Shown here piece by piece: positions 55,417-63,544 of a stretch of DNA of 64,000 nucleotides (position 1 is the first letter of the stretch; each line of letters starts with the position of its first letter). Both the position numbers and the translations under genes were made by a program. The stretch is taken from positions 149,436 through 213,435 of the forward strand of contig JAPWUV010000008.1 in assembly GCA_028275345.1 (NCBI GenBank), written 5' to 3'. This DNA is from a bacterium (GTDB lineage: Bacteria > Zhuqueibacterota > Zhuqueibacteria > Oleimicrobiales > Geothermoviventaceae). A model generated the notes under the pieces. That model saw only the letters and a list, made by a program, of their open reading frames with translations. It made no database searches and was not told where the DNA came from.

Positions 55417-56412
55417 ATGAAGAGGACACTGAGCGTGCTGATTGCAGGCGCCTTGCTGGCCATGACCGGCGTCGGTCACGCTGCAGTCCGCAAGGCCGGA
55501 ATCAACGGCATGCCCTTTCTGAAAATCGGAGTAGGGGCGCGCCAGGTGGCGCTCGGTTCGGCCGCCACCACCCTGTACGGCAATGCCAATGCCATGTTCT
55601 GGAATCCGGCTGGCATCGACGTGGACGCCGGAGTCACTCAGGTTGCCCTGAATCACAACAAGTGGATCATCAGCCTCGATCACGAGGCGGCCGCCATCAC
55701 GCACGGGTTCGGCAATCTCGGGACGTTCGGGCTCGGGTTCATCTACATGGGCATGAACGACATCCCGGCGGACCGAGATATCGCCCCTCCAGGCTTCGAG
55801 TATGCTCAGATCGACCAGGCTCGGACGGCCACGTACGGCTACTACGACGCGGCCATGATCCTGTCCTACGCCAAGCGTCTCACAGACCGATTCCGGATGG
55901 GAGCCAACGCGAAGCTCCTGAGGGAGCACATCGATGACCAGAGCGTGACGGTCTTTGCCTTCGACTTCGGAGCCATCTACGAGACGGGCTTCCGCGACCT
56001 GACGTTGGGAGCGCGGCTGTCCAACCTCGGACAGGATGTGGAGTATTTCGCCATCGCTGTGCCCATCCCGCTGACTTTCTCCATCGGCGCATCCATGAGC
56101 CTGGCGCGCGAGGAGAATAGCGCCTTCAAGGTTCTCTTGGACGCCACGAAGCCGCAGGATTCGGCGCAGCTGTATTTTGCTGGCGCCGAGTGGACATTCC
56201 AGAACTGGCTCGCTCTCCGAGGCGGCTACAAATTCAACTACTCCGGGGTCAAGGACGTCAATGGCATTATGACCACGGATGAGGGCGCCTCTTTCGGCGT
56301 CGGTCTGAGGCTGCCGGTCGGCGGATCCGTGAATATGATGCTCGACTACGCGTTTACCGATTTCGGAATTTTCGACAATACCCATCGGTTCTCGTTGAGC
56401 GTCGGGTTCTGA
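55417..56412 (+). CDS. PorV/PorQ-family outer-membrane beta-barrel protein
   Basis: 331 residues with a signal peptide (LSVLIAGALLAMTGVGHA). The start of the mature protein FLKIGVGARQVALGSAATTLYGNANAMFWNPAGID is characteristic of PorV/PorQ (UPF0164-like) barrels, which have a FadL-like fold. The C-terminus ends in an aromatic strand (HRFSLSVGF). In type IX secretion PorV shuttles substrates with a C-terminal sorting domain; the preceding gene encodes such a domain. A terminator follows 28 bases later, closing the three-gene unit. Confidence 0.88.
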   Translation: MKRTLSVLIAGALLAMTGVGHAAVRKAGINGMPFLKIGVGARQVALGSAATTLYGNANAMFWNPAGIDVDAGVTQVALNHNKWIISLDHEAAAITHGFGNLGTFGLGFIYMGMNDIPADRDIAPPGFEYAQIDQARTATYGYYDAAMILSYAKRLTDRFRMGANAKLLREHIDDQSVTVFAFDFGAIYETGFRDLTLGARLSNLGQDVEYFAIAVPIPLTFSIGASMSLAREENSAFKVLLDATKPQDSAQLYFAGAEWTFQNWLALRGGYKFNYSGVKDVNGIMTTDEGASFGVGLRLPVGGSVNMMLDYAFTDFGIFDNTHRFSLSVGF

Positions 56413-56440
56413 TTCCGGAGTTCAGAGCATTGCCGGCGAG

Positions 56441-56476
56441 AAAAGGCCACCCGGCGAGCGAGCTGGGTGGCCTTTT
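56441..56476 (+). terminator. Strong intrinsic terminator of the receptor operon
   Basis: Perfect 12-bp stem AAAAGGCCACCC (56441-56452) with GGGTGGCCTTTT (56465-56476) and a 12-base loop. The flanking A- and T-runs mean it could also work on the opposite strand. Confidence 0.9.
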
Positions 56477-56564
56477 CAGTACCGGTTCGTATCGTCAAGG
56501 GATCGTCTGCACCACAGGCCCTGCCAGAACCGGCGAGGGAATGGGAAACGGCGGGAAATTAAGT

Positions 56565-56593
56565 TTGCGAGTGTCCGGCCGGTTCGTTAGATT
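56565..56593 (+). promoter_or_regulatory. Predicted promoter TTGCGA-N17-TAGATT of the HAD gene
   Basis: TTGCGA at 56565-56570 and TAGATT at 56588-56593, 17 bases apart, directly after the operon terminator. Start near 56600, about 105 bases before the predicted TTG start codon at 56707. Confidence 0.65.
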
Positions 56594-56706
56594 CTCAAGC
56601 GGTTCAAGAGAAAACAGGCGAAGAGCGTGGCTAATTCGTCCCGCCTCTTGCGAGGAGAGGGGAGTCGTGCGTATCGGGCTTGGTTGCGTGCAGACGGAGG
56701 TTGGAG

Positions 56707-57426
56707 TTGCAAGAAGCAAAGCCCGAGGGAGGAGTGGAAAAGCCCAGGTCAAGAGCTGTTCTCTGCGACCTGGGGGGAGTTGTGGCGCTGTTCGATGAGC
56801 AGAAGATCTTGGCGAAGCTGCAGGGGATCGCCGAGGTTTCCTTCTGGGAACCCGGGGTGGCGCAACGCTTTACAGAGCTCAAGGAGCTGTTGGATCGGGG
56901 ACGGATCAGCCCGGAGGAATTCTACCGTGGCTTGAAGGAGACGGTTGGGATTCGGGTGGATTTTCCCGCCTTTGCGACTGTCTGGGCGGACAACTTCTGG
57001 CCGAACAAAGAGGTGATCGCAGCGCTTCGGGCTCTGCGCCTGCATTACCGCGTGGTGCTCATCTCGAACACGGACCCGCTTCATTGGGAATTCATCGACA
57101 GATCCTTCGGCATTGGCTCTCTCTTCGACGCTCTGGTCCTCTCGTACAGGGTCGGGAGCATCAAGCCGGAACCGACGATTTACTGGGAGGCGCTGCGGGC
57201 GGCTAGCGTTGGGCCCGAACATGCTGTGCTGGTGGATGACACAGAGCGCAACGTTGTGGCAGCACGGGAACTGGGGATTCACGCGATCCACTATCACCCC
57301 GGGATGGACTTGGAGAAGGAAATCCACAAGGTTTTCGGGACCCTGGAGGGTACAAGCCCGTGCGAGGAGCCTTCGGGAGCGTCCTCGGCCGCAGTGGGCA
57401 CGACCGGCGATCCGGCACGGCCGTAG
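56707..57426 (+). CDS. HAD-family hydrolase (YihX-like)
   Basis: Haloacid-dehalogenase-superfamily phosphatase-like protein. Motif I reads AVLCDLGGVV, with the nucleophilic Asp but Gly where the second Asp often sits, as in many YihX-like members. Motif II is VVLISNTD, motif III the Lys in VGSIKPEPTIY and motif IV LVDDTERNV. The TTG at 56707 follows GGAGG at 6 bases and gives 239 residues; TTG 56680 is an alternative. The substrate is unknown. The DegT gene starts 59 bases after its stop. Confidence 0.82.
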   Translation: MQEAKPEGGVEKPRSRAVLCDLGGVVALFDEQKILAKLQGIAEVSFWEPGVAQRFTELKELLDRGRISPEEFYRGLKETVGIRVDFPAFATVWADNFWPNKEVIAALRALRLHYRVVLISNTDPLHWEFIDRSFGIGSLFDALVLSYRVGSIKPEPTIYWEALRAASVGPEHAVLVDDTERNVVAARELGIHAIHYHPGMDLEKEIHKVFGTLEGTSPCEEPSGASSAAVGTTGDPARP

Positions 57427-57484
57427 AAATCACCGTGACCTTGCACGGATGGCGAATTTCCAGTAACGGCAGGGAGAGACACGC

Positions 57485-58714
57485 ATGGCGACACTGGCAA
57501 TCCGGGGCGGCAAGCCGGTTCGGACCCGGCCATTCCCCACATGGCCGGTATGGGGCGAGGAAGAGATTCGTAACCTGACCGAAGTTGTGAAGAGTGGCAA
57601 ATGGGGGCGCCTGCACGGGGACCGCGTAGCGGAGTTCGAAAGGCGCTTTGCGGCTTTCCAAAATGCGAAGTTCGGGATCGCCGTGAATAGCGGGACCACC
57701 GCGCTGCATCTGGGGCTTCTGGCGGCCGGGATTGGCCCAGGAGATGCAGTGCTCGTACCGGCTTACACCTTCATCGCCTCTGCCACGGCTGTGATCGAGG
57801 CCGGCGGGTACCCGATCTTCGTTGACATCGACCCGGAGACGTATAATCTGGACGTGTCGCTGCTGGAGAAGGGCCTGACACCCGCCGTGCGCGGGATTAT
57901 GCCTGTGCACTTCGCCGGGCGCCCGGTGGACATGGAAACGCTGATGAGCTTTGCTCGAAAGCACAACCTCGTGGTCGTGGAGGATGCGGCACAGGCCTGG
58001 GGTGCGGAATGGAGGGGCCAGCGCGTGGGTGCTCTCGGGGATGCCGGTGCCTTTAGCTTCCAGTCGTCGAAAAACATCAACTCCGGCGAAGGGGGCATTA
58101 TCCTCACGAACGACGAGACGCTGGCCGCATTTGCTAGGTCCCATCACAATTGCGGACGGTGGGAAAAGGGTGAATGGTACATGCACTATTATTACGGGGG
58201 CAATTACCGGATGACGGAGTTCCAGGGGGCCGTACTTCTTGCCCAACTTGCGCGCTACGAGGAGCACTTGCGACGTCGCCAGGAGAACGCCCGCTACCTC
58301 ACGGAGAAACTGCGGCAAATCGAGGGAATCCGGGTGCTCCGAGACGACCCCGCGGTGACCAGCCATGCCGAGCATCTTTACATCTTCCGCTACCAGAAAG
58401 AGAGCTTCGGGAACAAACCCAAGAAGGCTTTCATCGAGGCTCTCAAAGCGGAGGGGATCCCAGCGAGCCCGGGATACTCGCTGCCTTTGTACAAGCAACC
58501 CGTGTTCGAGAAGAAGGCTTTCGGACCGCGCGGGCGGAGTGTCGACATCCCGGTCGACTACCGCGAATTTTCTCTGCCGGCGACCGAGCGCGCTTGCTAC
58601 GACGAAGCGGTCTGGCTTACGCAAAATGTGTTGCTCGCCGATCGGGAGGACATGGACGACATCGTGCGCGCCGTGGAAAAGGTGAGAGAGAACTGGCAGG
58701 AATTACCTGACTGA
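57485..58714 (+). CDS. DegT/DnrJ/EryC1/StrS-family aminotransferase
   Basis: PLP-dependent sugar aminotransferase family, typically acting on keto-sugars (nucleotide-linked or free). The catalytic lysine is in GAFSFQSSKNINSGEGG; PLP contacts include NSGTTALHLGL and VVVEDAAQAWG. The N-terminus (LAIRGGKPVRTRPFPTWP) is of the VioA/DegT-like subgroup. Length 409. It may act with the HAD protein and the later isomerase/dehydrogenase genes on amino sugars, but no nucleotide-sugar genes are nearby, so the substrate is open. Confidence 0.9.
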   Translation: MATLAIRGGKPVRTRPFPTWPVWGEEEIRNLTEVVKSGKWGRLHGDRVAEFERRFAAFQNAKFGIAVNSGTTALHLGLLAAGIGPGDAVLVPAYTFIASATAVIEAGGYPIFVDIDPETYNLDVSLLEKGLTPAVRGIMPVHFAGRPVDMETLMSFARKHNLVVVEDAAQAWGAEWRGQRVGALGDAGAFSFQSSKNINSGEGGIILTNDETLAAFARSHHNCGRWEKGEWYMHYYYGGNYRMTEFQGAVLLAQLARYEEHLRRRQENARYLTEKLRQIEGIRVLRDDPAVTSHAEHLYIFRYQKESFGNKPKKAFIEALKAEGIPASPGYSLPLYKQPVFEKKAFGPRGRSVDIPVDYREFSLPATERACYDEAVWLTQNVLLADREDMDDIVRAVEKVRENWQELPD

Positions 58715-58833
58715 CCCAGGAGACCTCTTCGACGGTCTGGAAGTTCGGCGGTAGCGCGGGAACGTGCTGGGAAGGAGGAGAGTTGGCTCAGCCGGCGCAA
58801 AGGCCAACGAAGTAGAGGCATCGAGGGCAAGAA

Positions 58834-59823
58834 ATGCCTGCGAACTTGCCACCCCAGTACTTCGAGGCCGAGAGGAGGTACCGCGAAGCCCGATCCGTCC
58901 CGGAGAAGTTGGAGGCGCTCAAGGAAATGCTTGCGGTGATGCCCAAGCACAAGGGCACGGAGAAGCTGCAAGCAGACATCAAGCGGCGGATCGCCAAACT
59001 CAAGGAAGAGGCGCAGCGGGGAAAGAAGGGGGGTGGCAAGGGTTACTCCCTGTACGTGGAGCGGGAGGGTGCAGGTCAGGTGACCCTGGCCGGTCTCCCG
59101 AACGTTGGGAAATCAAGCCTTCTTGCAGCTCTCACCCACGCCGAGCCCGAGATTGCCGAATACCCCTACACGACCCGGAAGCCCCAGCCGGGGATGTTCG
59201 AATTCGAGAACATCGGCATCCAGTTTGTGGACCTTCCTCCGCTGGACCCGCAGTTCATGGAGCCGTGGGTCCCGGGTATCATCCGCGTCTCCGACGCCGT
59301 GCTCCTCATTGTGGATTTGGCCAGCGAAGATCCCCTCAGCCAGGCAGAGCAGACGCTGGAGATCCTGCGCTCTTACAAGATTGAGCCCGTAGGTCATCCG
59401 GTGCGTCCGGAACCGGGCGCGCCTGTCGCCGAGAAGCCTGCTTTGCTCGTAGGTAACCGGTTGGATCTTCCGGGGGCAGCTGAGAATCTGCAGATCTTGT
59501 CCAGCTTGTACGCGGGGAGGTACCGGGTTCTGGGGGTTAGCGCCCGGGAGGGTACAGGCCTTGCCGAACTCGGACGGAGCGTTTACGAGCTTCTCGACAT
59601 CGTGCGCGTGTACGCGAAGCCACCCGGGAAGGAGCCTGACAAGGAGAAGCCGTTCGTGTTCCGAAGGGGGAGTACGCTTCTGGACTTCGCTGCGGCCATC
59701 CACAAGGACTTCGTGGAGCGGCTGAAGTTCGCACGCGTGTGGGGGAAAAACAAGTTCGATGGCCAGCGCGTGAATCGCGATTACGTCCTTGAAGAGGGGG
59801 ACGTAATCGAATTGCACATCTGA
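58834..59823 (+). CDS. DRG/OBG-like GTPase with TGS domain
   Basis: 329 residues. An N-terminal helical region (residues ~1-75, basic KKGGGKG at its end) precedes a G domain with G1 AGLPNVGKSS and G2-region YPYTTRKPQPG. The G3 site reads VDLPPLD rather than DxxG, and G4 reads VGNRLD rather than NKxD. The C-terminal TGS domain includes KPFVFRRGSTLLDFAAAIHKDF and ends LEEGDVIELHI. This is closest in shape to archaeal/eukaryotic DRG proteins, which bind ribosomes or RNA. The changed G3 may reduce hydrolysis. Start chosen at ATG 58834, after GAGGGCAAGAA. Confidence 0.85.
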   Translation: MPANLPPQYFEAERRYREARSVPEKLEALKEMLAVMPKHKGTEKLQADIKRRIAKLKEEAQRGKKGGGKGYSLYVEREGAGQVTLAGLPNVGKSSLLAALTHAEPEIAEYPYTTRKPQPGMFEFENIGIQFVDLPPLDPQFMEPWVPGIIRVSDAVLLIVDLASEDPLSQAEQTLEILRSYKIEPVGHPVRPEPGAPVAEKPALLVGNRLDLPGAAENLQILSSLYAGRYRVLGVSAREGTGLAELGRSVYELLDIVRVYAKPPGKEPDKEKPFVFRRGSTLLDFAAAIHKDFVERLKFARVWGKNKFDGQRVNRDYVLEEGDVIELHI

Positions 59824-59999
59824 GGGCGACGCGGTGGTTCCCTCCGACCTGGCCCTCCATTCCGGTTGTACCCTTTGGTCTCGCTGCGAGCCGCCAAGCA
59901 AGCTTCCCATTTGCACCCTGTCGGTGTGGAGCCTTCGGTCTCCCCAACGAATCGGCCCGAGGGCGTGGTCCTCGCCATGCGGGGTGAGCGGGAATGCTC

Positions 60000-60028
60000 T
60001 TGACAGGTCAGCGGCCATTGCGTAACTT
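60000..60028 (+). promoter_or_regulatory. Near-consensus promoter TTGACA-N17-TAACTT
   Basis: TTGACA at 60000-60005, 17 bases, TAACTT at 60023-60028 followed by CGG. Start near 60035; leader of about 60 bases to ATG 60097, which follows CGGGAGGAGA. This likely drives the sugar-handling group to the window end. Confidence 0.8.
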
Positions 60029-60096
60029 CGGCAGCAATCCGATCTCAGCGTTTTTCCCACGTTCGCCAGTTCGAACTCAGGCGGGAGGAGACAGGC

Positions 60097-60957
60097 ATGA
60101 AGAGAGGCGGGTTTCGGCGTCGGGAGTTTCTGAAGCTGTGCGCGGCAGGAACCGCAGGATTCGGATTGGGCAACTGGCTTGGTTGCCGGTCGCGCGGCGG
60201 GGCAGGGACTGGCGCTGGCAAGAAGGGCCTCGGGCCTGTAGGTATGCAAAGCTACTCGCTGCGCAAGTTCGACGTCATCGAGGCGATCCGGAAGACGCAG
60301 GAGCTGGGGTTGAACCACATCGAGATCTTCCCGGGGCATTTTCCGCCGGAGTCCGATGAGTCCAGGGTAGATCAGGTGCGCGCGGCCCTGAAGGAGAGCG
60401 GCGTTGCCTTGAGCGCTTACGGGGTCGTTCGCCTGGGACCGGACGAGGCCGCCAATCGACGCTATTTCCAGTTCGCGCGGAAACTGGGCATTCCGAGCCT
60501 GAGCGCTGATCCGGATCCGACCGATGAGACCATGGCTCTGGTGGAGAAACTTGCCGCCGAGCATGGAATTAAGATCGCCATTCACAATCACGGGCCCGGT
60601 TCCCGGTACAGTACCGTGGAGGACGTGCTGAAAGTGGCGGAAGGCCGCAACGAGTACATTGGCGCCTGTGTCGATACGGGGCATTTCTTGCGCTCGGGGG
60701 TGGATCCGGTGGAGGCAATCCGGCGCCTGGGAAAACGAGTGCACGGTGTCCATCTCAAGGATTGGGCTGGCGTGGAAGGCGAGTGGCCGGTTTTCGGGGA
60801 GGGCAAGCTGGACATGGTGGCTGTCTTTCGCTCCCTCAAGGAAATCGGATTCACAGGCTTCATTTCCATCGAGTACGAGGCCCATCCGGATGAACCCATG
60901 GACTACCTGCGTCGCTGCGTGGCGGCAATACAAGAAGCTCTGGCGAAAGCGGGTTGA
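60097..60957 (+). CDS. Tat-exported lipoprotein sugar isomerase-like TIM barrel
   Basis: 286 residues. The N-terminus has a twin-arginine motif (FRRREFLKLC) and a hydrophobic stretch ending in LGC, suggesting Tat export and lipid anchoring at Cys31 or so. The mature part is a sugar phosphate isomerase/epimerase-type barrel with metal-ligand candidates in IAIHNHGPG, GACVDTGHF, HGVHLKDW and FISIEYEA. A periplasmic version of an enzyme normally found in the cytoplasm implies action on free imported sugars. Next gene begins 267 bases later. Confidence 0.85.
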   Translation: MKRGGFRRREFLKLCAAGTAGFGLGNWLGCRSRGGAGTGAGKKGLGPVGMQSYSLRKFDVIEAIRKTQELGLNHIEIFPGHFPPESDESRVDQVRAALKESGVALSAYGVVRLGPDEAANRRYFQFARKLGIPSLSADPDPTDETMALVEKLAAEHGIKIAIHNHGPGSRYSTVEDVLKVAEGRNEYIGACVDTGHFLRSGVDPVEAIRRLGKRVHGVHLKDWAGVEGEWPVFGEGKLDMVAVFRSLKEIGFTGFISIEYEAHPDEPMDYLRRCVAAIQEALAKAG

Positions 60958-61224
60958 GCCTTTCTCCGCGGGATTGGCGGGGGAGGTTGTGTCCCCTGGG
61001 GGATGGGTCCGATGAAGCGCGAGGCACAGTTGGCCGGCGGGTGTCGGTCGTCGCGGGTTGCCGGCAAGCTTGGAGGCGTAGGCATGGGAGTCTACGGATT
61101 CCCGACGCGAGGTAGAAGGGGGAGGGAGTAGGGATCGCACGAGTGGGGTGGCAGCCGAGGGATAGGAAGCGAAGGGGGTGTGGAACTTGGAGAGGTGGGA
61201 ACCTGCAATCATGGGAGGAGGATC

Positions 61225-62187
61225 ATGAAGGTCGGCGTGTTCACCGTGTTGTATGGCCAGAAGCCGCTGAAAGAAGCATTGGAGCACGTCAAGAGGGCCG
61301 GAGTGCAGGCGGTGGAGATCGGACTGGGAAACTATCCCGGGACGGCTCACGGGGATGCCATCGAACTGGCGAAGGATCCGAAGAAGATCGCCGAGCTGGG
61401 CAAGGCGGTGGAGAAAGCCGGGCTGGAAATCAGTGCCTTGTCTTGCCACGGTAACCCGCTGCATCCGAACAAGGAGATTGCCGAGCGGCATCACGCATAT
61501 CAGCGCGCCACGATCGAAGTGGCAAGCCAGCTCGGTGTCCAGAACGTCATCGGTTTTAGCGGGTGTCCGGGTTCTCATGACGGGGACAAGTACCCCAACT
61601 GGGTGACGTGCGCTTGGCCACCGGACTTCCTGGAAGTGCTCGAGTGGCAGTGGAAGGAGAAGGTGATTCCCTACTGGAGGCAGGAGGCGGAGTTCGCGCG
61701 CTCCAAGGGAGTCCGCTGGTGTCTGGAGATGCATCCGGGCTTCGTGGTCTACAATCCGGAAACGCTTCTGAAGCTGCGCCAGGAGTGTGGCGAGACCATC
61801 GGGGCGAACCTCGACCCAAGCCACCTCTTTTGGCAGGGCATTGATCCGGTAGAGGCGGTGCGAGCGCTGAAAGGGGCGATTTTCCACGTGCACGCGAAGG
61901 ACACGTGGATCGAACCCGCCAATACCCGGATCAACGGAGTGCTGGACACGAAGACCTACCGCGACCTTCTGGGCCGCTCGTGGCTCTTCCGAACGGTCGG
62001 CTACGGGCATGACGAAGGTTTCTGGAGGGCCTTCATCAGCACGCTGAAGGCTGTCGGTTACGACGGGGTGCTCAGCATTGAGCACGAGGATGCGTTGATG
62101 AGCGTGGACGAGGGCTTCCAGAAGGCCGTGGACTTTCTGAATCGGCTGGTGATCCGGGAGAAGCCGGCAGAGATGTGGTGGGCTTGA
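61225..62187 (+). CDS. Sugar phosphate isomerase/epimerase (xylose isomerase-like)
   Basis: 320-residue cytoplasmic TIM barrel, no signal peptide. Metal-site candidates: WCLEMHPGF, GANLDPSHLF, IFHVHAKDT and VLSIEHED. The start MKVGVFTVLYGQKPL at ATG 61225 follows GGGAGGAGG. It is a different subgroup from the 45163 isomerase and is followed 63 bases later by a dehydrogenase of the Gfo/Idh/MocA family, repeating the isomerase-dehydrogenase pairing seen at 45163-47015. Substrate unknown. Confidence 0.85.
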   Translation: MKVGVFTVLYGQKPLKEALEHVKRAGVQAVEIGLGNYPGTAHGDAIELAKDPKKIAELGKAVEKAGLEISALSCHGNPLHPNKEIAERHHAYQRATIEVASQLGVQNVIGFSGCPGSHDGDKYPNWVTCAWPPDFLEVLEWQWKEKVIPYWRQEAEFARSKGVRWCLEMHPGFVVYNPETLLKLRQECGETIGANLDPSHLFWQGIDPVEAVRALKGAIFHVHAKDTWIEPANTRINGVLDTKTYRDLLGRSWLFRTVGYGHDEGFWRAFISTLKAVGYDGVLSIEHEDALMSVDEGFQKAVDFLNRLVIREKPAEMWWA

Positions 62188-62250
62188 GTGAGGCGGTGGA
62201 GCCGTTTGGAAGTTTCTTGAGCAGCTGTCAAGCCATTCGGAGGAGGATCC

Positions 62251-63399
62251 ATGGCAGAGGCAAAGCTGCGTGCGGCTGTGGTCGGGCTCGGGTTCATCGG
62301 GCCCGCTCACGTGGAAGCAATCCAGAGGTGCGGTCTCGCCCGAGTAGAAGCCGTCGTGAGCCGGAGCCTGGAGAAGGGGAAAGCCTTCGCGGAGAGATGG
62401 GGTATTCCCCGAGTCTACACCAGCCTAGATGACCTGTTGAGAGATGGCGGCATCGACGCAGTCCACAACTGCACCCCGAACGCGCTTCACTACGGCATCA
62501 ACAAGAAGGTCCTCGAAGCGGGGATCCATCTGTTCTCGGAAAAGCCCCTGACGATGACGGCCAAGGAGGCGAAGGATCTCGTCGAGCTGGCCCGGAAGAA
62601 GGGCGTCGTGGCTGCCGTCATGTACAACTACCGCATGTTCCCTTTGGTGATTGAAGCGAAGAGGATGATCGAAGGCGGTAAGCTCGGGCGGATTTTCGCT
62701 GTGGAGGCGGAGTATCTCCAGGATTGGTTGATCTACGACACGGACTACAACTGGCGCTTGGAGCCGGAGATGGCGGGACCGACCCGGGCTGTGGGCGACA
62801 TCGGGACCCATGCAGCCGACCTGCTCCAGTACCTCACTGGAAAGCACATCACCGAGGTGATGGCCCGGATGACGACGGTCCATCCTGTGAGGAAGAAGCC
62901 GAAAGGCGAGGTAGTCACCTTCGCACAGCAGGGGGCGCAGGAGTACGAAGAGGTTCGGGTCACCACGGAGGACTATGCCACCATGCTCATCACGCTGGAA
63001 GGCGGGATCCCCGGCGCCATCACCGTGAGCCAGGTCACGGCCGGCAAGAAGAATGGGCTCCACGTCCGCATCGACGGCCAGGAGGGCTCCATTGAATGGT
63101 TCCAAGAGGATCCCAATCGATTGTACATTGGCCGCCGGAGCGGCCCCAATGAGGTGTTGATGCGCGATCCGTCGCTGGTCTCCCGCGAGACGGCCTCTTT
63201 CATCTTCTACCCGGGCGGGCACGAAGAGGGCTTCCCGGACGCCTTCAAGAACGCCTGCATCGATTTCTATTCCTGCATCCTCGACCGGAATCGCAGACAG
63301 CTTGTCGCTACGCTCTACGACGGGTACGTGGAAAACGCGTTCGTGGAAGCGGTGGTGGAGAGTCACCAGAAGAACCGCTGGGTGAAGGTGGCCTTGTGA
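62251..63399 (+). CDS. Gfo/Idh/MocA family oxidoreductase
   Basis: 382 residues. Rossmann start AAVVGLGFIGPAHVEAIQ, the EKP motif in FSEKPLTMTAKEA and MYNYRMFP, then GDIGTHAADLLQYLTG with the conserved Asp-His region. The ATG at 62251 follows GGAGGAGGATCC. Likely oxidises the product or substrate of the neighbouring isomerase with NAD(P). It is followed by an MFS transporter. Confidence 0.9.
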   Translation: MAEAKLRAAVVGLGFIGPAHVEAIQRCGLARVEAVVSRSLEKGKAFAERWGIPRVYTSLDDLLRDGGIDAVHNCTPNALHYGINKKVLEAGIHLFSEKPLTMTAKEAKDLVELARKKGVVAAVMYNYRMFPLVIEAKRMIEGGKLGRIFAVEAEYLQDWLIYDTDYNWRLEPEMAGPTRAVGDIGTHAADLLQYLTGKHITEVMARMTTVHPVRKKPKGEVVTFAQQGAQEYEEVRVTTEDYATMLITLEGGIPGAITVSQVTAGKKNGLHVRIDGQEGSIEWFQEDPNRLYIGRRSGPNEVLMRDPSLVSRETASFIFYPGGHEEGFPDAFKNACIDFYSCILDRNRRQLVATLYDGYVENAFVEAVVESHQKNRWVKVAL

Positions 63400-63544
63400 G
63401 GAAGAGGGGCGGAGCCATTGCTCCCGTGCCGGAGAAGAAGCTTGAAAGGCCCCTGTGCGGTTGTCGCAGTTCAGTTTGGCGGTACGACGAGCTGGTTGAC
63501 CCCTGTTGGCTTTGAATGAGGCGAAACAACCGGGGAGAGGCACC

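Noticed and set aside
59113-62310. Minus-strand open frame of 1065 codons, also 29525-32266 (913 codons) and 3055-5322 (755 codons)
   Set aside because: They run opposite to well-identified genes, have His/Arg/Leu-rich low-complexity translations, and lack a ribosome-binding site or domain. They result from high-GC codon bias.
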